Assembly: GCA_028288305.1 (NCBI GenBank)
Contig: JAQBOA010000043.1
Coordinates: 1-64,000 of the forward strand
Reading direction: 5' to 3'
Length of the DNA: 64,000 nt
Origin: Mucilaginibacter sp.
Lineage (GTDB): Bacteria > Bacteroidota > Bacteroidia > Sphingobacteriales > Sphingobacteriaceae
Part shown: positions 24,410 through 33,461 of the stretch, one piece after another
Numbering within the stretch: the first letter of the stretch is position 1
How the letters are laid out: each line of letters opens with the position of its first letter
Made by a program: the position numbers and the translations under genes
The notes under the pieces: generated by a model
The model's database searches: none
What the model saw: only the letters and a program-made list of their open reading frames with translations
Told to the model about the DNA's origin: nothing

Positions 24410-25660
24410 TCACTCCAACAATAATCCCTCCTCATCATCACCCAAACTTAAATGGATCATATCACTACCTGCAATTCCCTCTATTGAACCTTTTATATGC
24501 GCAGCATTTAGTAACACTTTCTCTAGTTGTTTTTCACGCGCCTTCCACATTTTTTCCATGGCATCACGCTCTTTTTGTATAGACATACGCATGCTCATAT
24601 AACCTTCACGGATCGCTTTCCATTGTTCGCTGAACTCGTTGCTTACCAGGTAATCGTACAGTAAGTGCATTTTATCGCCTTTATTGTCTTGCGCCTTTGC
24701 AAGGTTCGCGAGTTTTATAATGCCATCACGCAAAATGTAAGCTACGGCTTTAACTTCATCAAATGAGCATATCCAAACACCGTCTTTTTCGCCAAAACAA
24801 TCCATTCCTTTTGGGTAACAATGCGAAACAATTACAGCCACATCCACCCCAATTGCCCGCATATCTTTTTTGAGCTTATCAATCCAGTCTGTCGAAAAAT
24901 CTTTTGTCCGCTTGCTCTCATATATTATTCTGCCACACTCCTGCCCAAAAGTGTTTCTTACCGTTTGGATGCAATCAGCTCCACGAACACCCTTACCTAC
25001 TTCACTTATAAGGTCAAAAGGGAAATAATCGCGTAATAGCTCCTCCAATATCAATTCCTGTGCTTCACCCTGCAACTGCATCGAGCCTTGTTCGGCCTTG
25101 CGTTTCATTTCATCTACAAGCTTTTTTTGATCTTCAAGCTGCTTTTCTAATTCTTTTTGTCTAAGCTGATATTCTGTATCCTTTAAATTAAAACGTTCTG
25201 CTTCCTGCTTTCTAATTTGTTCGGATATTTCATTTCTTTGTTCCTGCAGCTTACGTTGAACAGATAATTCCAGTTCTTCTTCTCTTTGTTTAAGGGCGTT
25301 TTCCTTTTGCAGAAATTCAAGTTCCTTTTGTCTCGATTCCTTCAATTTTTCATCCGACTCATTTTTTGCATTTTGCAGCAGCACGAGCTGATTTTCATAG
25401 TCAGATCCAATGCTTTTCCTTAATGATTGTTCTATAATTAATTGTAACTGTTTCTTTTCATCAGCAAGGCGTTGTTCAAATTGTAATTGTTGCTGCCTCT
25501 CTCTGGTAGTGAACTCGTTTTCTTTTTTCTTGAATTCTTCTTCTTTTTGCTGGGTATATTCCAGCATTTTTACACGAAGTTCTTTTTTATACTCTTCGGC
25601 CATCACTTCCTCAATCGGAAATCCAAAACCACAATTAGGACACTTAACTTCTGTTGCCAT
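24410..25660 (-). CDS. DUF2130 domain-containing protein (coiled coil + PD-(D/E)XK-like core)
   Basis: 416 residues. An N-terminal zinc-finger-like CPNCGFGFP (7-15, one CxxC) is followed by a long Glu/Lys/Gln-rich coiled coil (about 20-200). A nuclease-like core follows: LILEELLRDYFPFDLISEV, GVRGADCIQ and RIIYESKRTKDFS, i.e. the E...D...ExK order of the PD-(D/E)XK superfamily. The C-terminus is helical. DUF2130 proteins are widespread and of unproven function; the core suggests DNA cleavage or binding. It meets the ATPase operon head-on with a 4-bp gap and no terminator. Confidence 0.85.
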   Translation of the reverse strand: MATEVKCPNCGFGFPIEEVMAEEYKKELRVKMLEYTQQKEEEFKKKENEFTTRERQQQLQFEQRLADEKKQLQLIIEQSLRKSIGSDYENQLVLLQNAKNESDEKLKESRQKELEFLQKENALKQREEELELSVQRKLQEQRNEISEQIRKQEAERFNLKDTEYQLRQKELEKQLEDQKKLVDEMKRKAEQGSMQLQGEAQELILEELLRDYFPFDLISEVGKGVRGADCIQTVRNTFGQECGRIIYESKRTKDFSTDWIDKLKKDMRAIGVDVAVIVSHCYPKGMDCFGEKDGVWICSFDEVKAVAYILRDGIIKLANLAKAQDNKGDKMHLLYDYLVSNEFSEQWKAIREGYMSMRMSIQKERDAMEKMWKAREKQLEKVLLNAAHIKGSIEGIAGSDMIHLSLGDDEEGLLLE

Positions 25661-25944
25661 GTTTATTAGGAAAATAAAAGATGCAATTAACGCAATTGCA
25701 TTTAAAGTTAACGATTGACAACATCTAAACTATACTCCACATCAAACCTCCAATAAAATTAAACGATTAACAACCCGTGAAAACACCCTATTTATAACAT
25801 TAATAAATTACAGATTTTGAAATTTGATAAAACAATCCACACCACCACGTCTTTGCGAACAAAGCGATCTATAAGCTATGCCAGTCAAACAGATAAATGT
25901 TGCTGGGGAGGATGAACGCTGTCGACCAACACCGTCACCACCAT
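25661..25944. other. Gap with a degenerate repeat fragment
   Basis: AT-rich promoter region of the DUF2130 gene, then at about 25845-25910 a diverged copy of the repeat that follows (GCTATGCCAGTCAAACAGATAA, compare about 25998-26019). No gene is present. Confidence 0.4.
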
Positions 25945-26411
25945 GTCATTGCGAGGAACAGCCTGTCCCGATTATTTCGGGAAAGCAACCTCTGAGCTAT
26001 GCTAGTCAAACAGATAAATCTAGTTGGGGAGAACAAACACATGTTCAACAATAATTGCGTTCCATTGATTTGCAAGTGCAGCGATTGCTTCGTACCTACC
26101 CATGACATGTTTGTTGAGTTGAACAAAAAAGGGTGTCATGGTGAGTAACCTATTTTTGCGCGCAAACAATTGCATTGAAAATGACGCTTTTATATGTGTC
26201 TTATAATCAGTATATTATACAATGTGTCATTGGCAGGCCCTCGAACCATGTGCGCAAAGGCCTTGCCGCCGTGCATTAACGCCTTGCCAACGGATTATAC
26301 CCCCATTGCAGAACCGCCTGTCCTCCGCACGTGCTTCGAGGGCCTCAGCATGACAGCGCTCTTTTGTCATTTCACCTACAGAATTTTCCTAATTTTACCA
26401 CTCGCAAAGAC
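25945..26411. repeat. Composite dispersed repeat, copy 1
   Basis: The outer ends read GTCATTGCGAGG ... CTCGCAAAGAC (inverted). Inside lies a second inverted pair, GTCATGGTGAG...CTCGAACCATGTG facing CACGTGCTTCGAGGGCCTCA. The unit matches 31584-31894 over most of its length. This copy carries about 90 extra bases (26146-26235) between GGTGAG and GGCCCTCGAACC. A further inverted arm with AATCGGGACAGGCTGTT at 26480-26502 pairs with AACAGCCTGTCCCGATT at 25957-25973. ORFs across it are by-products of the repeat. Confidence 0.65.
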
Positions 26412-26730
26412 GGGTGGGTACGGTGTGCAGAAACATAATTGCGTTCCATTGACTTGCAAGTGTAGCGATTGCTTTCCAGAAACAATCGGGACAGGCTGTT
26501 TCAAGGACGAGCATGCGTGGATGTTAAAAAAATCACTCAATCCCAATAAATAAATCAAAGCAAATTGCTTATATTTGGTCAACGATTTTTAACCTTGGGA
26601 GGGTTATTTATTTTGTTAAGAAAAGATTTGGGATTAAATTTCCCAATTCTTGCTAATAATTTTGCTATTTTCTTTATTTTTGCTTATATTTGACTGATAT
26701 ACAGCTTTTTAGATATGTACTCGTTCTCGA

Positions 26731-26810
26731 TTTTATGACTACCTAAACGCGTTTAGCCCGCAAAATGGTAAATTTTATCACTACCTAAACCAGTTTAGCC
26801 CGTAGAATAT
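26731..26810. promoter_or_regulatory. Two direct repeats 42 bp apart upstream of ileS
   Basis: CTACCTAAACGCGTTTAGCC (26739-26758) and CTACCTAAACCAGTTTAGCC (26781-26800) differ at two positions and continue to match on both sides (TTTTAT.A before, CG.A.AAT after). Each carries a palindrome TAAAC-GC/CA-GTTTA. The 42-bp period equals four helical turns, suggesting a co-operatively bound operator. They lie about 280 bp before ileS in an otherwise empty AT-rich gap. Confidence 0.4.
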
Positions 26811-27052
26811 GGACGTTTATTGCTAAATAAAAGGGTTTATAGGGTAATAAAACCGAAAAAACCTGCTATTTTTAGTCAATTTGAGCACTATTATCTGCAT
26901 ATTTTACATTAAACCGATAAAATAGCGCTCCCAGATTTGGCGGCTTTTAAAAAGTTGTCAAATCTTTTCTAATCACACAATATTTTATCGAAAAATAAAA
27001 AGTTTATCGTGTCATTTTCACACTAATATGATACTTTTTGCCTTAAATTCCG

Positions 27053-27060
27053 TATTTTTG
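27053..27060 (+). promoter_or_regulatory. -7 box TATTTTTG of ileS
   Basis: A perfect TAnnTTTG box 31 bp upstream of the ileS ATG. The leader is short, so no room exists for a T-box or other long leader riboswitch below this promoter. Confidence 0.6.
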
Positions 27061-27091
27061 CAGCCTCTAAAATTTGAGCTGAAGAACATTA

Positions 27092-30000
27092 ATGTATAAG
27101 GAATATAAGCAGTTAAATTTATCGCAGACTGGCAAAGATGTACTTGATTTCTGGAAGAAGCATAACATCTTCGAAAAAAGCATCAGCAGTCGCCCGGCAA
27201 ACAACCCTTACACTTTTTACGAGGGGCCGCCGTCTGCCAATGGTATGCCCGGTATTCACCACGTTATGGCCCGCGCCATAAAAGACATATTTTGCCGTTA
27301 CAAAACCTTAAAAGGTTACCAGGTAAAACGCAAAGGCGGCTGGGATACTCACGGTTTACCAATTGAACTCGCTGTAGAAAAATCATTAGGAATAACTAAG
27401 GATGATATCGGCAAAAAAATATCCGTTAAAGATTATAATGATGCCTGCCGCAAGGAGGTAATGCGTTATACCGATATCTGGAATGACCTCACCGAAAAAA
27501 TGGGTTATTGGGTTGATCTGGAAAACCCGTACATCACCTATAAAAACGAATATATCGAAACCCTTTGGTGGATACTAAAGGAGTTTTACAATAAAGATCT
27601 TTTATACAAAGGTTATACCGTACAGCCGTATTCGCCAAAGTCAGGCACCGGCCTAAGCTCGCACGAGCTGAATCAGCCGGGTACTTACAAAATTGTGAGG
27701 GACACGTCGATAACTGCCCAATTTCATTTGAAGACTGATCAGCAGCATCCGTTAATGTCCTTATTGTTTGAAGATAAAAACGAAGACACTGTAATATTAG
27801 CCTGGACAACCACCCCCTGGACTTTACCTTCCAACTGCGCATTAGCAGTTGGCGAAAAGATAGATTATGTTAAGATCCGTACATTTAATCCTTATACCTA
27901 TGAGCCGGTAAGCGTTGTTTTGGCGAAAGACCTGGTTGCTAAATATTTTAAAGCCGAAGGCGAAAATGCTTCTTTCCAGGACTATAAAGCAGGTGATAAA
28001 ATAATCCCGTGGGAGTTACGCGGAAGTTTTAAAGGTGTTGAATTATTAGGACTTCGCTATCATCAGCTAATGCCTTATGTAACCAACGAAGACCTTGAAA
28101 AAAATGCCTTCCGTGTTATCCCGGCTGATTTCGTGACTACCGAAGATGGTACCGGTATCGTTCACACCGCATCTATTTTTGGTGCCGACGACTTCAGGGC
28201 CTGTAAAGAAAATGGCGTTCCATCTGTAATGGTAAAGGATGAAAGCGGAAAAGAAGTGCCACTGGTTAATAAGCAGGGCCGTTTTGTGGATGAAGTGACC
28301 GATTTTGCCGGACTTTATGTAAAAGAAGAATACTATACCAAAGAAGAACGCGAAGCGCCGGGCTTTAAGGCTACCGATGTATTGATCTCCATCAAATTAA
28401 AGACAGAGAACAAGGCTTTCGACGTTAAGAAATACGAACACAGTTACCCGCATTCCTGGCGTACAGACGAGCCGATATTATATTATCCGCTTGATAGCTG
28501 GTTTATCCGCACCACAGCCGTGAAGGATAAACTGGTAGCGCTTAATAAAACCATCAACTGGAAACCGGAATCGACCGGAACAGGTCGTTTTGGTAACTGG
28601 TTGGAAAACCTGGTCGACTGGAACCTTTCACGTTCCCGCTATTGGGGTACACCGCTGCCGATCTGGAGAGAAGAAAACGGACCTGAAGAAAAATGTATCG
28701 GCTCTATACAGGAGTTAAAAGATTTATTGACGGCCGCAGTTAATAGTGGTCGTTTATCGCAAAAAGAGCAGGAAAAAGATAAAACAATCCTTCAATCACT
28801 CAATAATTCAGACTTTGATCTGCATCGTCCTTATATTGATGAGGTGGTATTGGTATCGTCATCCGGCAAACCAATGTACCGTGAGCCAGATTTGATCGAC
28901 GTTTGGTTTGATTCGGGCGCCATGCCTTATGCGCAATGGCATTTCCCGTTTGAAAACAAGGAACAATTTAAAAACGCCTATCCTGCCGATTTTATAGCCG
29001 AAGGTGTCGACCAAACCCGCGGCTGGTTCTTTACCTTGCATGCCATCGCAGTAATGCTAAGCGTAACCAGCGAAGAGGTTAAAAAAGTAAATAAGGAAGT
29101 CGGCAATAAAGGCGTCGCCTTTAAAAATGTGGTTTCAAACGGTTTGGTGCTGGATAAAAACGGTAACAAAATGTCCAAACGTTTGGGCAACGCTGCTGAT
29201 CCTTTCGAAACCATCGAAAAATACAGTGCCGATGCCGCCCGCTGGTATATGATCAGCAACGCCGCACCGTGGGACAACCTGAAATTTAACGAGGAGGGTT
29301 TAGATGAAGTTCGCCGTAAGTTCTTCGGCACTTTGTATAACACCTATACCTTCTTTGTATTATACGCCAATATAGATAAGTTTAAATACAGCGAACCAGA
29401 AGTTGCTATTGAAAAGCGTCCTGAAATTGACCAATGGATCATTTCATTGCTTAATACGCTGAGTAAAGAGGTAGATGCATTTTACGCTGATTTTGAACCA
29501 ACCAAAGCTGCCCGTGCCATACAGGATTTTGTGGACGCACATTTAAGCAACTGGTATGTACGTTTAAGCCGCCGTCGTTTTTGGAAGTCTGATGATTCGG
29601 AAGATAAATTATCAGCTTATCAAACTTTGTATACTTGTTTGGTAACTATAGCTAAATTGATGTCGCCGATAGCGCCGTTCTTTGCTGATCGTTTATACAT
29701 CGATCTCAATAAAGTAACCAAGAAAGAGCAGTTTGAATCTGTTCACCTGGCTTATTTCCCTGAGTATCATACCAGCCTGGTAAACAAAAAGCTGGAACAG
29801 CGGATGCAGCTGGCGCAGGATATTTCCTCATTGGTTTTATCATTGCGCAAAAAAGTAGGCATCAACGTAAGGCAACCATTAAGTAAAATTTTATTGCCGA
29901 TATTGGATAAAAGTTTTAAGCACCAGGTAGAGCAGGTAAAGGATTTAATACTGTCTGAAACCAATATAAAAGGTATTGAATACATCACTGATACAACAGG

Positions 30001-30523
30001 CTTCATAAAAAAGAAAGTAAAACCAAACTTTAAAGTCCTTGGTGCTAAGGTAGGTAAAGACATGAAGGCAGTTGCTGAAGCGATAACCAATTTTACCCAG
30101 GAAGACATTGCAAAGCTGGAAACGGATGGCGAAATACCGGTACTTGATACTCGATACTTGATACTAAGTACTGACGTTGAAATCATCGCCGAAGACGTTC
30201 CCGGCTGGCAAGTTGCAAATTTAGGAAAACTAACTGTCGCGTTAGATGTTACCATTACCAGCCAATTGAAACAAGAAGGTAACTCTCGTGAGCTAATTAA
30301 TCGTATACAGGGTCTGCGCAAGTCAAACGGGTATGAAGTTACTGACAAAATAAATGTACGCTTAAGTAACCATTCACATATCCGCGAAGCAGTGACGGAT
30401 AATTTATCCTATATTTGCGCCGAAATTTTGGCGGAGAGTATTTTGTTCGAAAACGAACTGAATGAAGGTGAATTAGCCACGATAGATGGAATTGAAATTT
30501 TGATTGCTATTAGTAAAATATAA
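27092..30523 (+). CDS. ileS: Isoleucyl-tRNA synthetase
   Basis: Class Ia aminoacyl-tRNA synthetase charging tRNA-Ile, 1143 residues. The HIGH-type motif is in PPSANGMPGIHHVMARA (about residues 47-63), the WTTTPWTLPSN editing-domain motif near 235, and the KMSKR catalytic loop in NGNKMSKRLGN near 695. The anticodon-binding domain follows. The length and the long C-terminal part suit the eukaryote-like IleS subtype common in Bacteroidota. Near residue 1025 the code runs through ACTTGATACTCGATACTTG, an internal repeat read as DTRYLIL. The stop is directly followed by the dksA-like ATG. Confidence 0.97.
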   Translation: MYKEYKQLNLSQTGKDVLDFWKKHNIFEKSISSRPANNPYTFYEGPPSANGMPGIHHVMARAIKDIFCRYKTLKGYQVKRKGGWDTHGLPIELAVEKSLGITKDDIGKKISVKDYNDACRKEVMRYTDIWNDLTEKMGYWVDLENPYITYKNEYIETLWWILKEFYNKDLLYKGYTVQPYSPKSGTGLSSHELNQPGTYKIVRDTSITAQFHLKTDQQHPLMSLLFEDKNEDTVILAWTTTPWTLPSNCALAVGEKIDYVKIRTFNPYTYEPVSVVLAKDLVAKYFKAEGENASFQDYKAGDKIIPWELRGSFKGVELLGLRYHQLMPYVTNEDLEKNAFRVIPADFVTTEDGTGIVHTASIFGADDFRACKENGVPSVMVKDESGKEVPLVNKQGRFVDEVTDFAGLYVKEEYYTKEEREAPGFKATDVLISIKLKTENKAFDVKKYEHSYPHSWRTDEPILYYPLDSWFIRTTAVKDKLVALNKTINWKPESTGTGRFGNWLENLVDWNLSRSRYWGTPLPIWREENGPEEKCIGSIQELKDLLTAAVNSGRLSQKEQEKDKTILQSLNNSDFDLHRPYIDEVVLVSSSGKPMYREPDLIDVWFDSGAMPYAQWHFPFENKEQFKNAYPADFIAEGVDQTRGWFFTLHAIAVMLSVTSEEVKKVNKEVGNKGVAFKNVVSNGLVLDKNGNKMSKRLGNAADPFETIEKYSADAARWYMISNAAPWDNLKFNEEGLDEVRRKFFGTLYNTYTFFVLYANIDKFKYSEPEVAIEKRPEIDQWIISLLNTLSKEVDAFYADFEPTKAARAIQDFVDAHLSNWYVRLSRRRFWKSDDSEDKLSAYQTLYTCLVTIAKLMSPIAPFFADRLYIDLNKVTKKEQFESVHLAYFPEYHTSLVNKKLEQRMQLAQDISSLVLSLRKKVGINVRQPLSKILLPILDKSFKHQVEQVKDLILSETNIKGIEYITDTTGFIKKKVKPNFKVLGAKVGKDMKAVAEAITNFTQEDIAKLETDGEIPVLDTRYLILSTDVEIIAEDVPGWQVANLGKLTVALDVTITSQLKQEGNSRELINRIQGLRKSNGYEVTDKINVRLSNHSHIREAVTDNLSYICAEILAESILFENELNEGELATIDGIEILIAISKI

Positions 30524-30910
30524 ATGAAACAAGAAACAACAGAAAAAACAAGGTACTCTGAAACAGATTTGCAAGAATTCAAAGGCCTTTTATTGGATAA
30601 GCTTCGTATTGCAAAAGAAGAATTAAATTCTCTTGCAACCTCGTTAAGCTCGCCTAATGCCAACGGTACTGATGATACCGCAGGTACTTATAAAACATTG
30701 GAAGACGGATCGGCTACACTTGAGAAAGAACAAATAAACCAATTAGCTGCCCGTCAGAAAAAATTTATTGAGCAGCTGGAAGCGGCGTTAGTACGTATCG
30801 AAAACAAAACATATGGCGTTTGCCGCGAAACCGGCAAGCTGATACCAAAAGAACGTTTACGTGCTGTACCGCACACCACCTTAAGCATGGAAGCCAAATT
30901 GAAACAGTAA
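30524..30910 (+). CDS. TraR/DksA family protein
   Basis: A 128-residue DksA-like RNA-polymerase secondary-channel factor. An N-terminal coiled coil (KGLLLDKLRIAKEELNSLATSL...) is followed by the DDTAGTYKTLEDGSATLEKEQ segment and the degenerate zinc-finger region YGVCRETGKLIPKERLRAVPH. Only one cysteine of the C4 finger remains, as is usual in Bacteroidota. It starts on the base after the ileS stop and ends on the base before lspA, so ileS-dksA-lspA form one tight operon. Confidence 0.93.
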   Translation: MKQETTEKTRYSETDLQEFKGLLLDKLRIAKEELNSLATSLSSPNANGTDDTAGTYKTLEDGSATLEKEQINQLAARQKKFIEQLEAALVRIENKTYGVCRETGKLIPKERLRAVPHTTLSMEAKLKQ

Positions 30911-31522
30911 ATGAAGGCAGATTATTTAAAACCTTTTCTTTTAGCCGCATTTATTATCCTTATTGACCAGATTATAAAAACCTGGGTTAGAACCCATATG
31001 GATTTTAACCAGGAACTCCATTTTTTAGGCAGTAGGGGAATGTTAAGATATACCGAAAATAACGGTATGGCTTTTGGCTGGGAAATAGGCGGCGAAGCCG
31101 GAAAGTTAATTTTAACCATATTCCGCATTATTGCTGTCGGAGGTATTGGTTATGGCCTTGTTTATTTAATAAAACACAATTATCATCGGGGTTTAATAAC
31201 GTGTGTAGCCTTGATATTTGCCGGGGCGCTTGGTAATATCATCGATTCTACATTTTATGGTATTTTATACCAGCACGGGCAATTGTTTGAAGGCCGGGTT
31301 GTGGATATGTTCTATTTCCCATTAATAAGAGGCACATATCCCGACTGGTTCCCTGTTTTGCATGGACAGTCGTTTGAGTTTTTTCAACCTATCTTTAATC
31401 TTGCAGACGCTGCAATATCAGTAGGCGTAATTACCATTTTGCTTTATCAAAAACGCTATTTTAAACAACACGAAATTCCGATGATGATTAGCAATACCAA
31501 CAGTGAAATAGTGGAAGAATAG
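30911..31522 (+). CDS. lspA: Lipoprotein signal peptidase (signal peptidase II)
   Basis: An inner-membrane aspartyl protease that removes signal peptides from diacylglyceryl-modified prolipoproteins, 203 residues with four TM helices. Conserved blocks seen: LIDQIIKTWV near residue 17, YTENNGMAFGW near 53, GALGNIIDSTFYG with the first catalytic Asp, RVVDMFYFPL, and FNLADAAISVG with the second Asp. A Bacteroidota-type insertion (about 130-150) lies between the last blocks. It is the last gene of the ileS-dksA-lspA operon. Confidence 0.97.
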   Translation: MKADYLKPFLLAAFIILIDQIIKTWVRTHMDFNQELHFLGSRGMLRYTENNGMAFGWEIGGEAGKLILTIFRIIAVGGIGYGLVYLIKHNYHRGLITCVALIFAGALGNIIDSTFYGILYQHGQLFEGRVVDMFYFPLIRGTYPDWFPVLHGQSFEFFQPIFNLADAAISVGVITILLYQKRYFKQHEIPMMISNTNSEIVEE

Positions 31523-31583
31523 TCATCGTCATTGGTCATTAGGGTGTTCTTCCCGGCTCTTGTATCTAAAAAATAAAAGAATT

Positions 31584-31894
31584 GTCATTGCGATCCGCTG
31601 ATAGGCGGAGAAGCAATCCCGTCGTCATGCATTACCGCCAATGCAAAGTCCGTGATTGCTTTGTGCCTACTCATGACATGCTTGTTGATCTAAACCAAAA
31701 AAAGGGTGTCATGGTGAGGCTCTCGAACCATGTGTGCAAAGGCCTTTCCGCCATGCATTAACGCCTTGTCTGATGAACATTATGCATCATGGCACCTCCT
31801 TCAGCCCCCGCACGTGCTTCGAGGGCCTCAGCATGACAACGCTCTTTTGGCATTTCTCCTTCAGAATTTTCCTAATTTTACCACTCGCAAGGAC
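31584..31894. repeat. Composite dispersed repeat, copy 2
   Basis: The intact form of the unit at 25945-26411. The outer ends GTCATTGCGA and TCGCAAGGAC are inverted. An inner inverted pair of 27 bp with few mismatches lies at 31708-31734 and 31811-31837 (GTCATGGTGAGG facing CCTCAGCATGAC). It fills most of the 410-bp gap between lspA and the DUF4142 gene. Short frames in it are not genes. Confidence 0.7.
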
Positions 31895-31932
31895 AAAGTT
31901 TCTTATCGTTTATAAACGCTTTCCGATTCTTC

Positions 31933-32529
31933 TTATTTCATACTATCATGGATGGTATTAATTGCGTCAAGGTGTTTTTGCAAAACCGGTAATGTTTTGG
32001 CCGCAAAAGCTTTAAGATCAGGATCACTGCAATTTTTAGCAGCATCCTGAAAAGCCTTTATATCCTTTTTATGATCTTTTACCATATCCTCCACATAGGC
32101 CTTATCAAAAGCAGCTCCTGATTTTTTTGACAGATCATCGATGTTTTTTTGATCATCAGCATCAGGTGCCGATGGTAAGGTAATATTTTTGGTTCTTGCC
32201 AATGCAATTAATTCATCGTTCGCTTTTGTATGGTCTGATACCATCATTTTGCCAAAATTTTTAACCCGTTTATTTACACCTTTTTCTGTTGCAATTTTGC
32301 CTAATGCAACTTCGGTTAAACCTCCGCTGGCTGCTTCAACGGCAAACTTGGTATCGCCCATTTCAACAGTGCCGCTCATTTTTGAAGCAGTGTCTTTTTT
32401 GCTGCTATCAATTTTTGCTGTATTTGCACTGTCAGCCATTTCCTTGGTATCGTTTTTTGTATTACTGTGGCAAGCCTGAAATATCCATGCAGTCAGCACA
32501 ATCATCATTACATAACTTAACTTTCTCAT
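31933..32529 (-). CDS. DUF4142 domain-containing lipoprotein
   Basis: A 198-residue lipoprotein with a signal peptide and lipobox FQACHS (Cys20), then a low-complexity Lys/Asp linker. The four-helix ferritin-like DUF4142 domain follows (about 58-198: AASGGLTEVALGKIATEKG, FGKMMVSDHTKAND, KAYVEDMVKDHKKDIKAF). Acidic and histidine pairs (DH, HKKD) are placed as in the family. It is probably periplasmic, with unknown function. It stands alone, divergent from gcvH. Confidence 0.9.
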   Translation of the reverse strand: MRKLSYVMMIVLTAWIFQACHSNTKNDTKEMADSANTAKIDSSKKDTASKMSGTVEMGDTKFAVEAASGGLTEVALGKIATEKGVNKRVKNFGKMMVSDHTKANDELIALARTKNITLPSAPDADDQKNIDDLSKKSGAAFDKAYVEDMVKDHKKDIKAFQDAAKNCSDPDLKAFAAKTLPVLQKHLDAINTIHDSMK

Positions 32530-32639
32530 AGTGATTTTATATGGTTTTTCTATTATTAGTTAACGAATTATAGAAAACTTAGTTTTTTTTCTATTGTTAG
32601 TTTATGTGCTGTTAATAATTTTTAATAACCCGTTATTTA

Positions 32640-32669
32640 TTGTGTTAGCTTAAAGTTTTATTATTTTTG
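32640..32669 (+). promoter_or_regulatory. Promoter of gcvH (TTG-N19-TATTTTTG)
   Basis: A -33-type TTG at 32640-32642 and a perfect TAnnTTTG box at 32662-32669, 20 bp upstream of the gcvH start codon. Spacing of 19 fits the Bacteroidota consensus. Confidence 0.65.
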
Positions 32670-32688
32670 ACGCATAAAAATTAAATAC

Positions 32689-33066
32689 ATGAATTTTCCT
32701 GCAGAATTAAAATATACAAAAGACCACGAATGGATAAAAATTGAAGATAATGATGCATATATAGGCATTACAGAATTTGCACAACGCGAATTGGGTGATA
32801 TTGTTTATATAGATATTACTGCAATAGGTAAAGAAATTGAAAAAGATGCGGTTTTTGGTACCGTTGAGGCAGTTAAAACTGTATCGGATCTTTTTATGCC
32901 GGTTACCGCAACTATCACAAAACTTAACCCTCTGCTTGATAAACAGCCCGAACTGGTAAATACCGATCCTTATGGTGATGGCTGGATGGTTAAAGTAACT
33001 TTGAAGAATACAGATGTTGATGGTTTGCTATCTGCTGAAGATTATAAATCATTAATCGGTGTTTAA
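32689..33066 (+). CDS. gcvH: Glycine cleavage system H protein
   Basis: The lipoyl-carrier protein of the glycine cleavage complex, shuttling the aminomethyl group between P, T and L proteins. 125 residues, normal length. The lipoylation site is K63 in [21 protein letters not shown] at the N-terminus and GDIVYIDI are conserved. The other gcv genes are not in the window, as is usual. Its last base overlaps the start of the VanZ gene. Confidence 0.97.
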   Translation: MNFPAELKYTKDHEWIKIEDNDAYIGITEFAQRELGDIVYIDITAIGKEIEKDAVFGTVEAVKTVSDLFMPVTATITKLNPLLDKQPELVNTDPYGDGWMVKVTLKNTDVDGLLSAEDYKSLIGV

Positions 33067-33461
33067 TGAAAGTAACATTTAAATATTATGGGCCTGCTAT
33101 TTTGTGGGCCTTATTTATTTTTATACTATGCAGCGTTAAGCTTGGTAAGGTTAGCCATTCACCCATGTTTTTTCCTGGTTTTGACAAACTGGTCCATTGC
33201 GGGTTCTTTCTTGTCCTGGTAGTTTTTTTTTGTTACGGTTTAATAAGGCAACAATCGTATCAGGCTTTTCCGTATAAAAAAGTAATACTAATTACTACAA
33301 TCGCTATCATATACGGAGGTGTTATTGAATTACTTCAACTATATATTTTTACCTGGCGAAGCGGTGAATGGAATGACCTTTTTGCTGATACGATAGGCGC
33401 ATTGATGGGAGCTTTTAGTATTGTAACAACGGTTAAAGCATTGAGTTATGTTAAAGAATAA
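33066..33461 (+). CDS. VanZ family membrane protein
   Basis: A 131-residue protein with four TM helices. ALFIFILCSVKLGKV, the conserved FDKLVHCGFFLVLVVFF and the C-terminal WRSGEWNDLFADTIGALMGAF (the 'D..AN..G'-like block) are diagnostic of VanZ-like proteins. It overlaps gcvH by one base, a pairing common in this group. The molecular role is unknown; the vancomycin-resistance link of the founder does not transfer. Confidence 0.9.
   Translation: MKVTFKYYGPAILWALFIFILCSVKLGKVSHSPMFFPGFDKLVHCGFFLVLVVFFCYGLIRQQSYQAFPYKKVILITTIAIIYGGVIELLQLYIFTWRSGEWNDLFADTIGALMGAFSIVTTVKALSYVKE

Noticed and set aside
26194-26553. 119-codon ORF rich in Cys and Pro
   Set aside because: It is a translation of the composite repeat; the equivalent region of the second copy is not open in the same frame over this length.
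26553-27091. T-box or other amino-acid riboswitch before ileS
   Set aside because: No specifier stem, T-box sequence or terminator/antiterminator is visible, the promoter lies only 31 bp before the start, and T-boxes are not typical of this phylum.
31730-31961. Two short ORFs in the lspA-DUF4142 gap
   Set aside because: They are also by-products of the composite repeat.
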